Positions 1 through 8,471 of a stretch of DNA of 17,670 nucleotides are shown here, piece after piece. Source of the DNA: Clostridium sp. CAG:1219 (GTDB taxonomy: Bacteria > Bacillota > Clostridia > TANB77 > CAG-465). The translations under genes were made by a program, and so were the position numbers. The DNA lies in the NCBI GenBank assembly GCA_000433335.1, contig HF996748.1, positions 3,186-20,855 of the forward strand, read 5' to 3'. Under the pieces are notes generated by a model. It was not told the origin of the DNA. It saw only the letters and a list, made by a program, of their open reading frames with translations, and ran no database searches. Within the stretch, counting starts at the first letter, position 1. Every line of letters begins with the position of its first letter.

Positions 1-44
1 AAATAAAAAAGTTGACCTAGCTTCACTTTTTAAATAGAGATAGA

Positions 45-81
45 AATAGCAGATCATATAAGTCATATATAATCTGCTATT
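45..81 (+). promoter_or_regulatory. Hairpin in leader just upstream of pgk
   Basis: The segment AATAGCAGAT (45-54) is exactly complementary to ATCTGCTATT (72-81). After one mismatch, five more A/T pairs (56-60 with 66-70) close on a 5-nt loop. No T-run follows (TATTCAA comes next), so this is not a typical Rho-independent terminator. It ends about 11 nt before the pgk ribosome binding site. In many Bacillota gap lies directly upstream of pgk, so an mRNA-processing or stabilising hairpin between them, or an operator, would fit. The gene upstream is outside the window, so this role is inference. Confidence 0.55.
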
Positions 82-104
82 ATTCAAATATGGAGGTATA
101 CAGT

Positions 105-1289
105 ATGTTAAATAAAAAGACAGTAAGGGACGTTTCAGTGTCATCAAAGAGAGTGCTACTAAGATGTGATCTAAATGTACCACTTTCTAAAGATGATAAA
201 AATGTAATAACTAGTGATAAGAGAATAGTAGAGTCATTAAAAACAATAAAATATCTTATGAATGCAGGAGCAAAAGTTATTATTTGTTCTCATTTAGGAA
301 AAACAGGGCAGAATTTAAGCCTTGCACCAGTTGCAAAAAGATTATCGGAGTTACTTGAGGTAGAAGTGCCTTTAATAAAAGATATATATTCTAAGGAAGC
401 ATATGAAATAGTATCTAAAATGAATGATTCAGATGTGGTTTTACTAGAAAATACTAGAATGTATGAAGGGGAAGAAAAAAATGATGATGAGCTTTCAAAA
501 AGACTTGCATCATTTGGAGAAATCTTTGTAAATGATGCTTTTGGAACTGCACATAGAGCACATAGCTCTACAGTGGGCGTTACTAAGTACTTGCCATCTG
601 TTGCAGGGTTCTTAATTGAAAAAGAACTAGATGCACTAGACAGAGGAATTAATGAACCTAAAAGACCACTTATAGCTATAATAGGTGGAGCTAAAGTTTC
701 TAGTAAAATAGGAGTTTTAACTAAACTTATGGAAAAAGTTGACACAATTTTAATAGGTGGAGCTATGACATATACATTTATAAAAGCCCAAGGTGGAAAC
801 GTTGGAAAATCCTTAGTAGAAGATGATAAAATAGACGTTGCAAACCAAATATTAAAACTTGCTGAAGAAAAAAATGTTAATTTTATACTTCCAGTAGATA
901 CTGTAGTTGCAAAAGAACCAGACGAAAATTCTGATTCTAAGGTTGTTAGCATATCTGAAATTGAAGACGAATATATGGGACTAGATATTGGGCCTAAAAC
1001 TATAGCAATGTTTGTAAAAGAAATAAAACAAGCAGGTACTGTGGTTTGGAATGGACCAGTTGGAATGTTTGAAATAGAAAAATTTGCAGAAGGAACTAAA
1101 AAAATAGCACAAGCAATGGCAGAGTCTGATGCTATAACTATTATGGGGGGTGGTGATAGTGCAGCAGCCGTAGAAAAATTTGGACTTGAAAAACAAATGT
1201 CACATGTTTCTACAGGTGGGGGAGCATCGCTTGAACTTATGGAAGGAAAGAAACTTCCTGGAATTGAGGCACTTGAAGATAAAGAATAA
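105..1289 (+). CDS. pgk: Phosphoglycerate kinase
   Basis: This cytoplasmic glycolytic enzyme transfers phosphate from 1,3-bisphosphoglycerate to ADP, giving 3-phosphoglycerate and ATP. The 394-residue product has the usual family length. Visible motifs are the N-terminal LLRCDLNVPL (res. 18-27), SHLGK (62-66, with K where many members have R), LLENTRMYEGEE (113-124), FVNDAFGTAHRAHSS (141-155), GGAKVSSKI (194-202), VWNGPVGMFE (314-323), GGGDSAAAVE (348-357) and STGGGASLE (369-377). The N-domain motifs bind the phosphoglycerate and the C-domain glycine-rich loops bind the nucleotide. An in-frame ATG at 90 overlaps the GGAGG at 92-96. The ATG at 105 lies 8 nt after that site and begins MLNKKTVRDV, so I chose it. 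This is the first gene of the glycolytic cluster in the window. Confidence 0.98.
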   Translation: MLNKKTVRDVSVSSKRVLLRCDLNVPLSKDDKNVITSDKRIVESLKTIKYLMNAGAKVIICSHLGKTGQNLSLAPVAKRLSELLEVEVPLIKDIYSKEAYEIVSKMNDSDVVLLENTRMYEGEEKNDDELSKRLASFGEIFVNDAFGTAHRAHSSTVGVTKYLPSVAGFLIEKELDALDRGINEPKRPLIAIIGGAKVSSKIGVLTKLMEKVDTILIGGAMTYTFIKAQGGNVGKSLVEDDKIDVANQILKLAEEKNVNFILPVDTVVAKEPDENSDSKVVSISEIEDEYMGLDIGPKTIAMFVKEIKQAGTVVWNGPVGMFEIEKFAEGTKKIAQAMAESDAITIMGGGDSAAAVEKFGLEKQMSHVSTGGGASLELMEGKKLPGIEALEDKE

Positions 1290-1307
1290 GTCATGAAGGA
1301 AAGTTAG

Positions 1308-1808
1308 ATGGAAAAACAAAAAAAAGTAAGAAAAACAAAGTTAGTTATAAAAGATAAAAAGAGATTCATTACATCAATGCTAATTATATCTTTTTTTATA
1401 TTAATTGTTATTATTCTATGTGTTAATATAGGAGCAGATAGTGATAGTAACCTTTCTAAAATAAATCCTAAAAAAAATTCTAGCCAATTACAAAAAAAAT
1501 ATGATACAGTTGAAATGAAAAAATTGTTTTTGAGTGATTACACTGTTTTACAAAATAATATTGGAATATATATTATGAATAATTCAACAATGGATAGTAA
1601 CTCCTTTTCAATTTTGATAGCAAATATAAATAAAGAATTAAAGAAAGATACATGGAATCTTGGAGAAATACAAAACAAGCCGACTTCTTGGAATGGCGAA
1701 TGGTTTGTAACAGAAGAAGGAATCCTAAAATTTTCTTTCTCTAATAAAGATATCGAGCCTAGTTGGGTAAAAGATAGTGACGTATTAGAAAAAATTGATT
1801 TAAATTAG
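1308..1808 (+). CDS. Unknown protein with one N-terminal membrane segment, between pgk and tpiA
   Basis: I do not recognise this 166-residue protein. It starts with a strongly basic stretch (res. 1-20, many K/R), followed by one hydrophobic segment at about 21-43 and then a polar domain of about 120 residues. By the positive-inside rule the domain should lie outside the membrane. The C-terminal part holds several tryptophans (DTWNLGEI, SWNGEWF, SWVKD). No lipobox or sortase motif is visible, so it is more likely anchored by the uncleaved segment. It begins 18 nt after pgk, preceded by a GAAGGAAAG ribosome site, and stops 10 nt before tpiA, so it is almost certainly co-transcribed with glycolytic genes. 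Its function is unknown. The position suggests expression with glycolysis, not a role in it. Confidence 0.85.
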   Translation: MEKQKKVRKTKLVIKDKKRFITSMLIISFFILIVIILCVNIGADSDSNLSKINPKKNSSQLQKKYDTVEMKKLFLSDYTVLQNNIGIYIMNNSTMDSNSFSILIANINKELKKDTWNLGEIQNKPTSWNGEWFVTEEGILKFSFSNKDIEPSWVKDSDVLEKIDLN

Positions 1809-1818
1809 AGGTGAATTT

Positions 1819-2565
1819 ATGAGAAAAAAACTTATAGTAGGAAATTATAAGATGAATTATACATTAATACAAGCAGAGAATTTTGTGGAGAGTATCAAAG
1901 ATAGAATAAATACAGACGAGGTGGATGTTGCAATATGTCCTAATTTTGTAGCACTAGATAGAGTTCAAAACATAATAGAAGATACTAACATATCCCTTGG
2001 AGCACAAAATGTTTATTATGAGGAAAAAGGTGCATACACTGGCGAAACATCTGTAGATATGCTTGTAGCAGCAGGTGTGAAATATTGTATAGTAGGACAT
2101 AGTGAACGTCGTGAAATCTTTTCTGAAACAGACGAAATTGTAAATTTGAAGCTAAAGGCACTATTGCAAAAAGACTTATATCCAATACTTTGCGTTGGAG
2201 AAACATTAAAGCAAAGAGAGGGTAATGTTTATAAGGAACATATTAAAAATCAAATTGATTTAGCCTTAAGCAATATAGACGGCTCACAAGTAGCAAGAAA
2301 TATTACTATTGCATATGAACCAATTTGGGCTATAGGTACTGGCAAAACTGCTACAAGTGAACAAGCCGAAGAAATTTGCAAGTATATACGTGATATTATA
2401 AATGAAAAATATGGTCAAAGTGTATCAAATACTATTAGGATACTATATGGTGGTAGTGTAAAACCAAAAAATGCAAGAGAAATATTATCAATGGAAAATA
2501 TAGATGGTGCTTTAGTTGGTGGAGCGAGTTTAACAGAAGACTTTGTAGCTATTGTAAATTACTAG
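1819..2565 (+). CDS. tpiA: Triosephosphate isomerase
   Basis: It interconverts dihydroxyacetone phosphate and glyceraldehyde 3-phosphate in the cytoplasm. The 248 residues form one TIM barrel of normal length. The catalytic set is present: GNYKMN (res. 8-13) with N9 and K11, VGHSERRE (92-99) with H94, and AYEPIWAIGTGKTA (165-178) with the catalytic base E167 and the mobile loop 6. YGGSVKP (210-216) and GALVGGASL (230-238) bind the phosphate. The usual W of NWKMN is Y here, a mild change next to the active lysine. The start is set by AGAGGTGA 5-12 nt upstream. Its last codons overlap a likely promoter for gpmI. Confidence 0.98.
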   Translation: MRKKLIVGNYKMNYTLIQAENFVESIKDRINTDEVDVAICPNFVALDRVQNIIEDTNISLGAQNVYYEEKGAYTGETSVDMLVAAGVKYCIVGHSERREIFSETDEIVNLKLKALLQKDLYPILCVGETLKQREGNVYKEHIKNQIDLALSNIDGSQVARNITIAYEPIWAIGTGKTATSEQAEEICKYIRDIINEKYGQSVSNTIRILYGGSVKPKNAREILSMENIDGALVGGASLTEDFVAIVNY

Positions 2566-2580
2566 AAATAGTGATATAAT
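2552..2580 (+). promoter_or_regulatory. Internal sigma-A type promoter ahead of gpmI
   Basis: TTGTAA (2552-2557) and a perfect TATAAT (2575-2580) are separated by 17 bp, with TG one base before the -10 (TGA-TATAAT, an extended -10). The -35 and most of the spacer lie in the last codons of tpiA and at its stop. Transcription would begin near 2587, about 38 nt before the gpmI start, exactly where a small hairpin (GTTACA 2587-2592 / TGTAAC 2599-2604) begins. This would let gpmI and downstream genes be made independently of pgk-tpiA. Confidence 0.65.
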
Positions 2581-2586
2581 AATGAA

Positions 2587-2604
2587 GTTACAAAGGACTG
2601 TAAC
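2587..2604 (+). promoter_or_regulatory. Small hairpin at the predicted 5' end of gpmI mRNA
   Basis: GTTACA and TGTAAC form a 6-bp stem with a 6-nt loop (AAGGAC). If the promoter at 2552-2580 is used, this stem would sit at the very 5' end of the transcript. Terminal hairpins of that kind are known to protect mRNAs from 5'-end-dependent decay in Bacillota. The stem is short, so the role is a guess. Confidence 0.35.
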
Positions 2605-2624
2605 AAAAGAAAAGGATGATTATT

Positions 2625-4160
2625 ATGGCAAAAAAACAATACATTTTAATGATATTAGATGGGGTTGGACTTTCAGATGAAGAAAAGGGAAATGCTTTTA
2701 AACTTGCATCAACTCCAAATATAGATAAATATATATCAAAATATGCAAATTCTCATATAGCAACAAGTGGACTTGCAGTAGGTTTACCAGAAGGACAAAT
2801 GGGAAATTCTGAAGTAGGACATACTAATATTGGAGCTGGAAGAATTTGTTATCAAGAATTAACAAGAATTTCAAAAGAAATTGAAGAGGGAGAATTTTTC
2901 AAAAATGAAGAATTAGTAAAAGCAATAAAAAATGTAAAAGAGAATAACTCTTCTTTACATCTAATGGGACTTTTGTCAGATGGTGGAGTTCATTCACATA
3001 ATTCTCATTTATATGCACTACTAAAACTTGCCAAACAAAATGGAATAGAAAAAGTATATATACATGCATTTTTAGATGGAAGAGATACACCTCCAACATC
3101 TGGAACAGAGTATATAAAGGAACTAAATCAAAAAATAAGAGAAATTGGTGTAGGAAAAATATCTACCCTTTCTGGAAGATACTATGCAATGGATAGAGAT
3201 TCAAGATGGGAAAGAGAAAAACTTGCATATGATGCAATTGCTTATGGAATTGGAAATAAATTTAAGAATGCTGAAAAAGCAATTGAAAATTCATATGAAG
3301 CAGAGGAATTTGATGAATTTGTAAAGCCTATTGTAATAGTTGATGATAATGGAGAACCCGTATCAAAAGTTGAAAATAATGACTCTGTTATATTCTTTAA
3401 CTTTAGACCAGATAGAGCAAGACAACTTGCAAGAATATTTACTGATGAAGAATTTAATGAATTTGAAACTAAAAAGTATGAAAATTTGGTATTCGTTACA
3501 ATGACAAAATATGATGAATCACTAAAAAATGTACTTATTGCTTACAAGCCTCAAGTTTTAGTAAATACATTTGGTGAATATATTAGTAGATTAGGTATGA
3601 AGCAATTACGTATAGCTGAAACAGAAAAATATGCTCATGTAACATTCTTCTTTAATGGAGGACGTGAAGAGGTATATAATGGTGAAGAAAGAATATTAGT
3701 TCCATCTCCTAAGGTGGCAACATATGATTTAAAACCTGAAATGTCGGCATATGAAGTTACAGACAAACTACTTGAAGCAATAAAAGAAGAAAAATACAAT
3801 GTAATAATAGTAAATTATGCAAACGGTGATATGGTAGGCCATACAGGAAATATAGAAAAAGCTATTGAGGCTGTAGAAGCTGTAGATACGTGCGTTGGAA
3901 AGGTAATTGGGTTACTTGAAGAAAAAGGCGGAGAAGGAATAATAACAGCAGATCATGGTAATTGTGAATATATGCTTGATTTAAAAACTGGAGAACCAAT
4001 AACATCTCACTCTACATTTGATGTACCAATTATTGTTGTATCAAATAGAGTAAAAAATATACATCCAGGTAGACTATGTGATCTTGCCCCAACAATGTGT
4101 CATTTAATGGGAATAGAAAAACCAAAAGAAATGACGGGAGAAAGTGTAATTGAACTATAA
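2625..4160 (+). CDS. gpmI: 2,3-bisphosphoglycerate-independent phosphoglycerate mutase
   Basis: It interconverts 3- and 2-phosphoglycerate using two manganese ions and a phosphoserine intermediate. The 511-residue length matches the cofactor-independent family (alkaline phosphatase superfamily). Residues visible: D12 in LMILDGVG, nucleophile S62 in MGNSEVGHTN, H123 in SDGGVHSH, HAFLDGRDTPP (147-157), R185 in SGRYYAMDRDSRW, RPDRARQL (261-268), AETEKYAHVTFFFNGG (331-346), NGDMVGHTGN (400-409), TADHGNCE (441-448) and HSTFDVP (462-468), which together supply the metal and substrate ligands. An upstream in-frame ATG at 2616 overlaps the AAAGGA ribosome site. The ATG at 2625 gives the expected MAKKQYILMILDGVG start. 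It probably has its own promoter in the tpiA tail. Confidence 0.98.
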   Translation: MAKKQYILMILDGVGLSDEEKGNAFKLASTPNIDKYISKYANSHIATSGLAVGLPEGQMGNSEVGHTNIGAGRICYQELTRISKEIEEGEFFKNEELVKAIKNVKENNSSLHLMGLLSDGGVHSHNSHLYALLKLAKQNGIEKVYIHAFLDGRDTPPTSGTEYIKELNQKIREIGVGKISTLSGRYYAMDRDSRWEREKLAYDAIAYGIGNKFKNAEKAIENSYEAEEFDEFVKPIVIVDDNGEPVSKVENNDSVIFFNFRPDRARQLARIFTDEEFNEFETKKYENLVFVTMTKYDESLKNVLIAYKPQVLVNTFGEYISRLGMKQLRIAETEKYAHVTFFFNGGREEVYNGEERILVPSPKVATYDLKPEMSAYEVTDKLLEAIKEEKYNVIIVNYANGDMVGHTGNIEKAIEAVEAVDTCVGKVIGLLEEKGGEGIITADHGNCEYMLDLKTGEPITSHSTFDVPIIVVSNRVKNIHPGRLCDLAPTMCHLMGIEKPKEMTGESVIEL

Positions 4161-4183
4161 AAAGTAGCTAAAGGAGTAAATAT

Positions 4184-5074
4184 ATGGAACAAGAAAAATT
4201 AAAAACTTTGCAAGATTTTCTGTCAGAAGGTAAAACAGAATCTGATTATTGGACTTATAGGATTATACATAAAGAGGAGTTTGATAGATTAGAAGAGGAA
4301 AGGGAAGAAAAAAAAGAGTATCCTTATCTTATTTTGCAATGTATGAATTGTGGACAAATAATTGATGAGAATATTACTAAACCAGATATTACACTTCCAT
4401 ATAATTTACGTGTAAAATGTAAATGTGGAAAATTTAAATTTAGGGCAATTACGGGAGAAAGAAAAAAAGAACTAGAAAAAGAGAAAAAGAAAAAAGAAAG
4501 AAATGGTAATAGTAAGCTTACTGACTATCAAATAAAAAAGATATTATCTAGAATAGAAATAGATTTAAATAAGGTAAACAGTGATCTTACAGATTATTTA
4601 AATGATGGTAAGATATCAGATGAACGTTATATAATTTTAATGATAAAATTAATAGGAAATCAATTTGACTATTATTCTTCTGATATAGGTAAAAAATTTG
4701 ATTGGAAGAAGTTTAGAGATTATTCATTAAGTACTGCAAAAGCTAATTTAGAAAAAAAATATGATTGTGAAATACTAGATGAAAAATTAGATTCAATTGC
4801 AAATACTTATAATGAAGAAAAAGATTCTATTTATCTTGAAGAATATAATATATTGTTAAGCGGTTCTATGGAAGTAGAACAAGATAGTGATAGATTAGAA
4901 GAGCTAAAAAGAAAGAAAAAAAGTATTGAGGCGAAACAAGATGTTCTTATGAAATTACAAGAAAAGTCAAATGAAAGAGAAAAAAGAGCAATTGAGAGAA
5001 TAAATGAAGAAGAACAAAACAGAATATTTAGAACTTTTAAAGATCAATTAAAAAAAGATATAAAAAAACAATAG
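4184..5074 (+). CDS. Unknown protein with zinc-ribbon-like Cys cluster and coiled coils, between gpmI and eno
   Basis: I do not recognise this 296-residue protein. Residues 30-47 are dense in E/K/R. Next comes a Cys pair C53-x2-C56 (CMNCG) and a second pair C79-x-C81 (CKCGK), spaced like a small zinc ribbon or rubredoxin-type knuckle. Residues 92-108 are almost all K/E. The rest is predicted helical and charged, with heptad-like stretches at about 235-296 (EELKRKKK, EREKRAIERINEEEQNR). There is no signal peptide or membrane segment, so it should be cytoplasmic. AAGGAG at 4171-4176 sets the start, 23 nt after gpmI. It is co-oriented with the glycolytic genes and no terminator separates it from them. 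Zinc binding is inferred from Cys spacing only. Confidence 0.85.
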   Translation: MEQEKLKTLQDFLSEGKTESDYWTYRIIHKEEFDRLEEEREEKKEYPYLILQCMNCGQIIDENITKPDITLPYNLRVKCKCGKFKFRAITGERKKELEKEKKKKERNGNSKLTDYQIKKILSRIEIDLNKVNSDLTDYLNDGKISDERYIILMIKLIGNQFDYYSSDIGKKFDWKKFRDYSLSTAKANLEKKYDCEILDEKLDSIANTYNEEKDSIYLEEYNILLSGSMEVEQDSDRLEELKRKKKSIEAKQDVLMKLQEKSNEREKRAIERINEEEQNRIFRTFKDQLKKDIKKQ

Positions 5075-5132
5075 CTATTTTCTACAACATATATTTTATG
5101 CTAGTAGTTAATATAAGATTTAAAATTTTTAA

Positions 5133-6464
<1,332 letters not shown>

Positions 6465-6491
6465 TTGTTAATTAAATAATATTTTTATTTT

Positions 6492-6522
6492 GAAAGAGTC
6501 ACTAGTGGCTCTTTCTTTTTTT
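6492..6522 (+). terminator. Rho-independent terminator after eno
   Basis: GAAAGAG (6492-6498) pairs with CTCTTTC (6509-6515). One G-T wobble and two further pairs close on a 4-nt loop. Seven T follow (6516-6522). It ends the glycolytic cluster 28 nt after the eno stop. Confidence 0.92.
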
Positions 6523-6619
6523 AACTATTTTTATTGTATTATTAAAATTTCACTTTTTTTTCAACAAAATTACAAAAATATTAAAAAAACATAAAAATAT
6601 AATGAAATGTATTTAAACA

Positions 6620-6649
6620 TTGTTTCATTTTTTGAAATTATAGTATAAT
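6620..6649 (+). promoter_or_regulatory. Probable promoter for the 32-aa ORF / coiled-coil gene pair
   Basis: A perfect TATAAT (6644-6649) lies 31 nt before a start codon. The -35 is weak: TTGTTT (6620-6625) with an 18-bp spacer. An inverted repeat, AATGAAA (6601-6607) with TTTCATT (6623-6629), overlaps the -35 and could be an operator, although such A/T-rich repeats arise easily by chance. The 6523-6619 stretch otherwise holds only A/T-rich sequence. Confidence 0.5.
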
Positions 6650-6674
6650 AAAATTATCATTAGGAGGAATTTGT

Positions 6675-6773
6675 ATGAAAAGTAATGAAGAAAACTTATT
6701 TGAAGTTTTAGCCAATATAGAAACTATTCAAGAACTTATAAAAAACAAGGAGGAGAAAAATGGGAAAAATTGA
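6675..6773 (+). CDS. 32-residue ORF coupled to the following gene
   Basis: The reading frame begins at an ATG 7 nt after a consensus AGGAGG (6662-6667) and reads MKSNEENLFEVLANIETI, then continues to a TGA at 6771-6773. It overlaps the next gene (start 6760) by 14 nt in another frame, and it contains that gene's own ribosome site (AAGGAGGAG, 6748-6756). This arrangement is typical of translational coupling. The peptide is acidic in its first half, basic at its end and probably one amphipathic helix (LFEVLANIETIQELI). I recognise no family. It could be a real small protein or a leader ORF whose translation opens the next start. Confidence 0.6.
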   Translation: MKSNEENLFEVLANIETIQELIKNKEEKNGKN

Positions 6774-8370
6774 TTATAGAGCAAATGTGCAATATATATT
6801 AGATAATTTTGAAAATTTAAATCTTGCTGATGATGATCTTAAAACATTAAAAGATACTCTAAGTTTTTTAAAATTGCATGCTCAACAACAAATTATAGAA
6901 CAATCTGTTCTAGGAAATGAAGATTTGAAATCAAAAATTGCTGATGCACAAGATTCAATAAGAGCCAAGATTGAGGAAATTTCTAAGAATATTGAGGAAA
7001 ATGAAGGAAAATTAGATTACCCTGAACATGAGGAAAAAGCAAAAGAAGATGGAGTATTAGATTCTTTATATGAAGAGGCTCAAAAAAATGAAAGAAAAAA
7101 CTATGATGCTGCTAAATTCGAGTTTGAATATAATGACAAACCTATTATCCAACAAAAAATAGAAGCATTAAAAAGTTCTATTGAAAGATTAGAAAAACTT
7201 TCTACTAAGTTAGATGATCCAGAAAAATTTATAGGTGAAGTATTAACTCAAAACGATAAGGAAGAATATAATAGATTAATTGATATATGTGCAACTAATA
7301 TGGCAAATGGATACATGGATATGGAATACTATGGCAATAATCCATTATTTACTAGAGTAGATGATAAAGATAGTATAAGTCCTATGAAAGGGTATGTTCC
7401 AAATCCAAAGGCAATTGATGGATTCTTAAAATTAATTAGAGATCCAGAATTAATAAAAGAATTGGAAGGACATGACAAATTACTAGCTGCAGCCAAAGGT
7501 GATGAAAAATCTCTAAGAGAAGCAGAAAAAGAAAATCAAGAAATAAAAGATTTTGATGAAATGTTAAGTTCTCCTGATAGTACATGTTTAGATGTAGAAA
7601 AATTAATTAGAGAAGTTGGAACTTTAAGACATGATAAAAAAGAAGCACAAGAGAACTTAAGGAAATTTCAATTACCAGCTAAAACTAATGCATTTACAAG
7701 GCTCATAGGTAAAATAACAGGAAAAACGAAAAAAGAACAAATTCAAAGAGATAAATTAGAACATGACGTAGCAGCATTTGATACTAAATTAAAAATGATA
7801 AATGAAGATGAACATAAATTTAAACTAATGAAGTTACCAACTTATGGTAAATATATATTTTTAGCTCAAAATGATCTTAATAGGGATAGAAAATCAAATG
7901 ATTCTATGGAAGAATTTTTAACATATGGTCATTCTGATATGCATGAATATGTTCAAAGCAGAAGTAAATCTGTATGTTCTATTTCAGATAATAGACTTAA
8001 AGGAGAAGAAGCACAGGTTAAAGCAAGTAAAGCAGCTTTAGAAGAATCATATGAAAATCTAACAGATGAAGCAAAAAAATTGGTAGATAATGGAGTAGGC
8101 TCATATGGATTACAATCAAAATATGTTACAAGAGAAGCAAGCGATAGATATAGAGTTTCACCATTTGTAGCATCTTTATCACTTGAAATGCTAATGAAAG
8201 ATAGAGGTATTAAATCAACAAAGCAATTAGAAGATATTGGTATAAAATTAACAGCGGAAGATATTGCAGGATATAACGAAGTTATCAATAAAAAACTTAA
8301 TGAAGCTGAGCAAAATCTACAGGAAATAGGTAAAGAACAAAAAGAAATAGAAGACGGAATAGAATATTAG
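6760..8370 (+). CDS. Unknown large, predominantly helical coiled-coil protein
   Basis: This 536-residue protein has no motif I recognise. It has no signal peptide or membrane segment, is very rich in K, E, D, N and Q, and shows long heptad-like helices at about residues 45-150 (SKIADAQDSIRAKIEEIS; IEALKSSIERLEKLSTKL), 230-300 and 410-440, and at the C-terminus (LNEAEQNLQEIGKEQKEIE). A less charged segment around 180-225 (MANGYMDMEYYGNNPLF, GYVPNP) breaks the pattern. There is a single basic patch near 310-325 (ARL-type: RLIGKITGKTKKEQ). The start is set by AAGGAGGAG 4-12 nt upstream. It overlaps the 32-aa ORF and is followed by its own terminator, so the two form one small operon. A structural or scaffold role is only a guess from the coiled coils. 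Confidence 0.85.
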   Translation: MGKIDYRANVQYILDNFENLNLADDDLKTLKDTLSFLKLHAQQQIIEQSVLGNEDLKSKIADAQDSIRAKIEEISKNIEENEGKLDYPEHEEKAKEDGVLDSLYEEAQKNERKNYDAAKFEFEYNDKPIIQQKIEALKSSIERLEKLSTKLDDPEKFIGEVLTQNDKEEYNRLIDICATNMANGYMDMEYYGNNPLFTRVDDKDSISPMKGYVPNPKAIDGFLKLIRDPELIKELEGHDKLLAAAKGDEKSLREAEKENQEIKDFDEMLSSPDSTCLDVEKLIREVGTLRHDKKEAQENLRKFQLPAKTNAFTRLIGKITGKTKKEQIQRDKLEHDVAAFDTKLKMINEDEHKFKLMKLPTYGKYIFLAQNDLNRDRKSNDSMEEFLTYGHSDMHEYVQSRSKSVCSISDNRLKGEEAQVKASKAALEESYENLTDEAKKLVDNGVGSYGLQSKYVTREASDRYRVSPFVASLSLEMLMKDRGIKSTKQLEDIGIKLTAEDIAGYNEVINKKLNEAEQNLQEIGKEQKEIEDGIEY

Positions 8371-8380
8371 TTTTTATAAA

Positions 8381-8417
8381 AAAGGAATCTCATTTAATTT
8401 TATGAGATTCTTTTTCT
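8381..8417 (+). terminator. Rho-independent terminator after the coiled-coil gene
   Basis: GAATCTCAT (8385-8393) pairs perfectly with ATGAGATTC (8402-8410) around an 8-nt loop. Upstream A's can pair into the following T-run (8411-8415, then CTTT). It lies directly upstream of the mscS promoter. Confidence 0.9.
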
Positions 8418-8420
8418 TTC

Positions 8421-8449
8421 TTGATATAAATAAATATAAATGATAAAAT
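8421..8449 (+). promoter_or_regulatory. Sigma-A type promoter of mscS-tdk
   Basis: TTGATA (8421-8426) and TAAAAT (8444-8449) are 17 bp apart, with TG one base before the -10 (TGA-TAAAAT). Each hexamer matches five of six consensus positions. Transcription would begin near 8456, about 16 nt before the mscS start, leaving little more than the AGAGGTGAT ribosome site as leader. Confidence 0.75.
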
Positions 8450-8471
8450 ATACTAAAAAAGAGGTGATGTT

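Noticed and set aside
12..46. TTGACC (12-17) as a -35 of a pgk promoter
   Set aside because: At 16-18 bp spacing no acceptable -10 is present (TAGAGA-like at best), and the TATAAT at 68-73 is far too distant and lies within the hairpin.
290..1294. Long open frame on the minus strand opposite pgk
   Set aside because: It is antisense to a certain gene, is serine/isoleucine-rich as expected from reversed A/T-rich codons, and has no good ribosome site. The same applies to the minus-strand frames opposite gpmI, mscS, tdk, rnj and the coiled-coil gene.
5079..5087. TTTCTACAA upstream of eno, identical to an arm of the repeat at rnj
   Set aside because: A 9-mer of this composition is expected about once by chance in a window this A/T-rich, and only one arm is present at eno.
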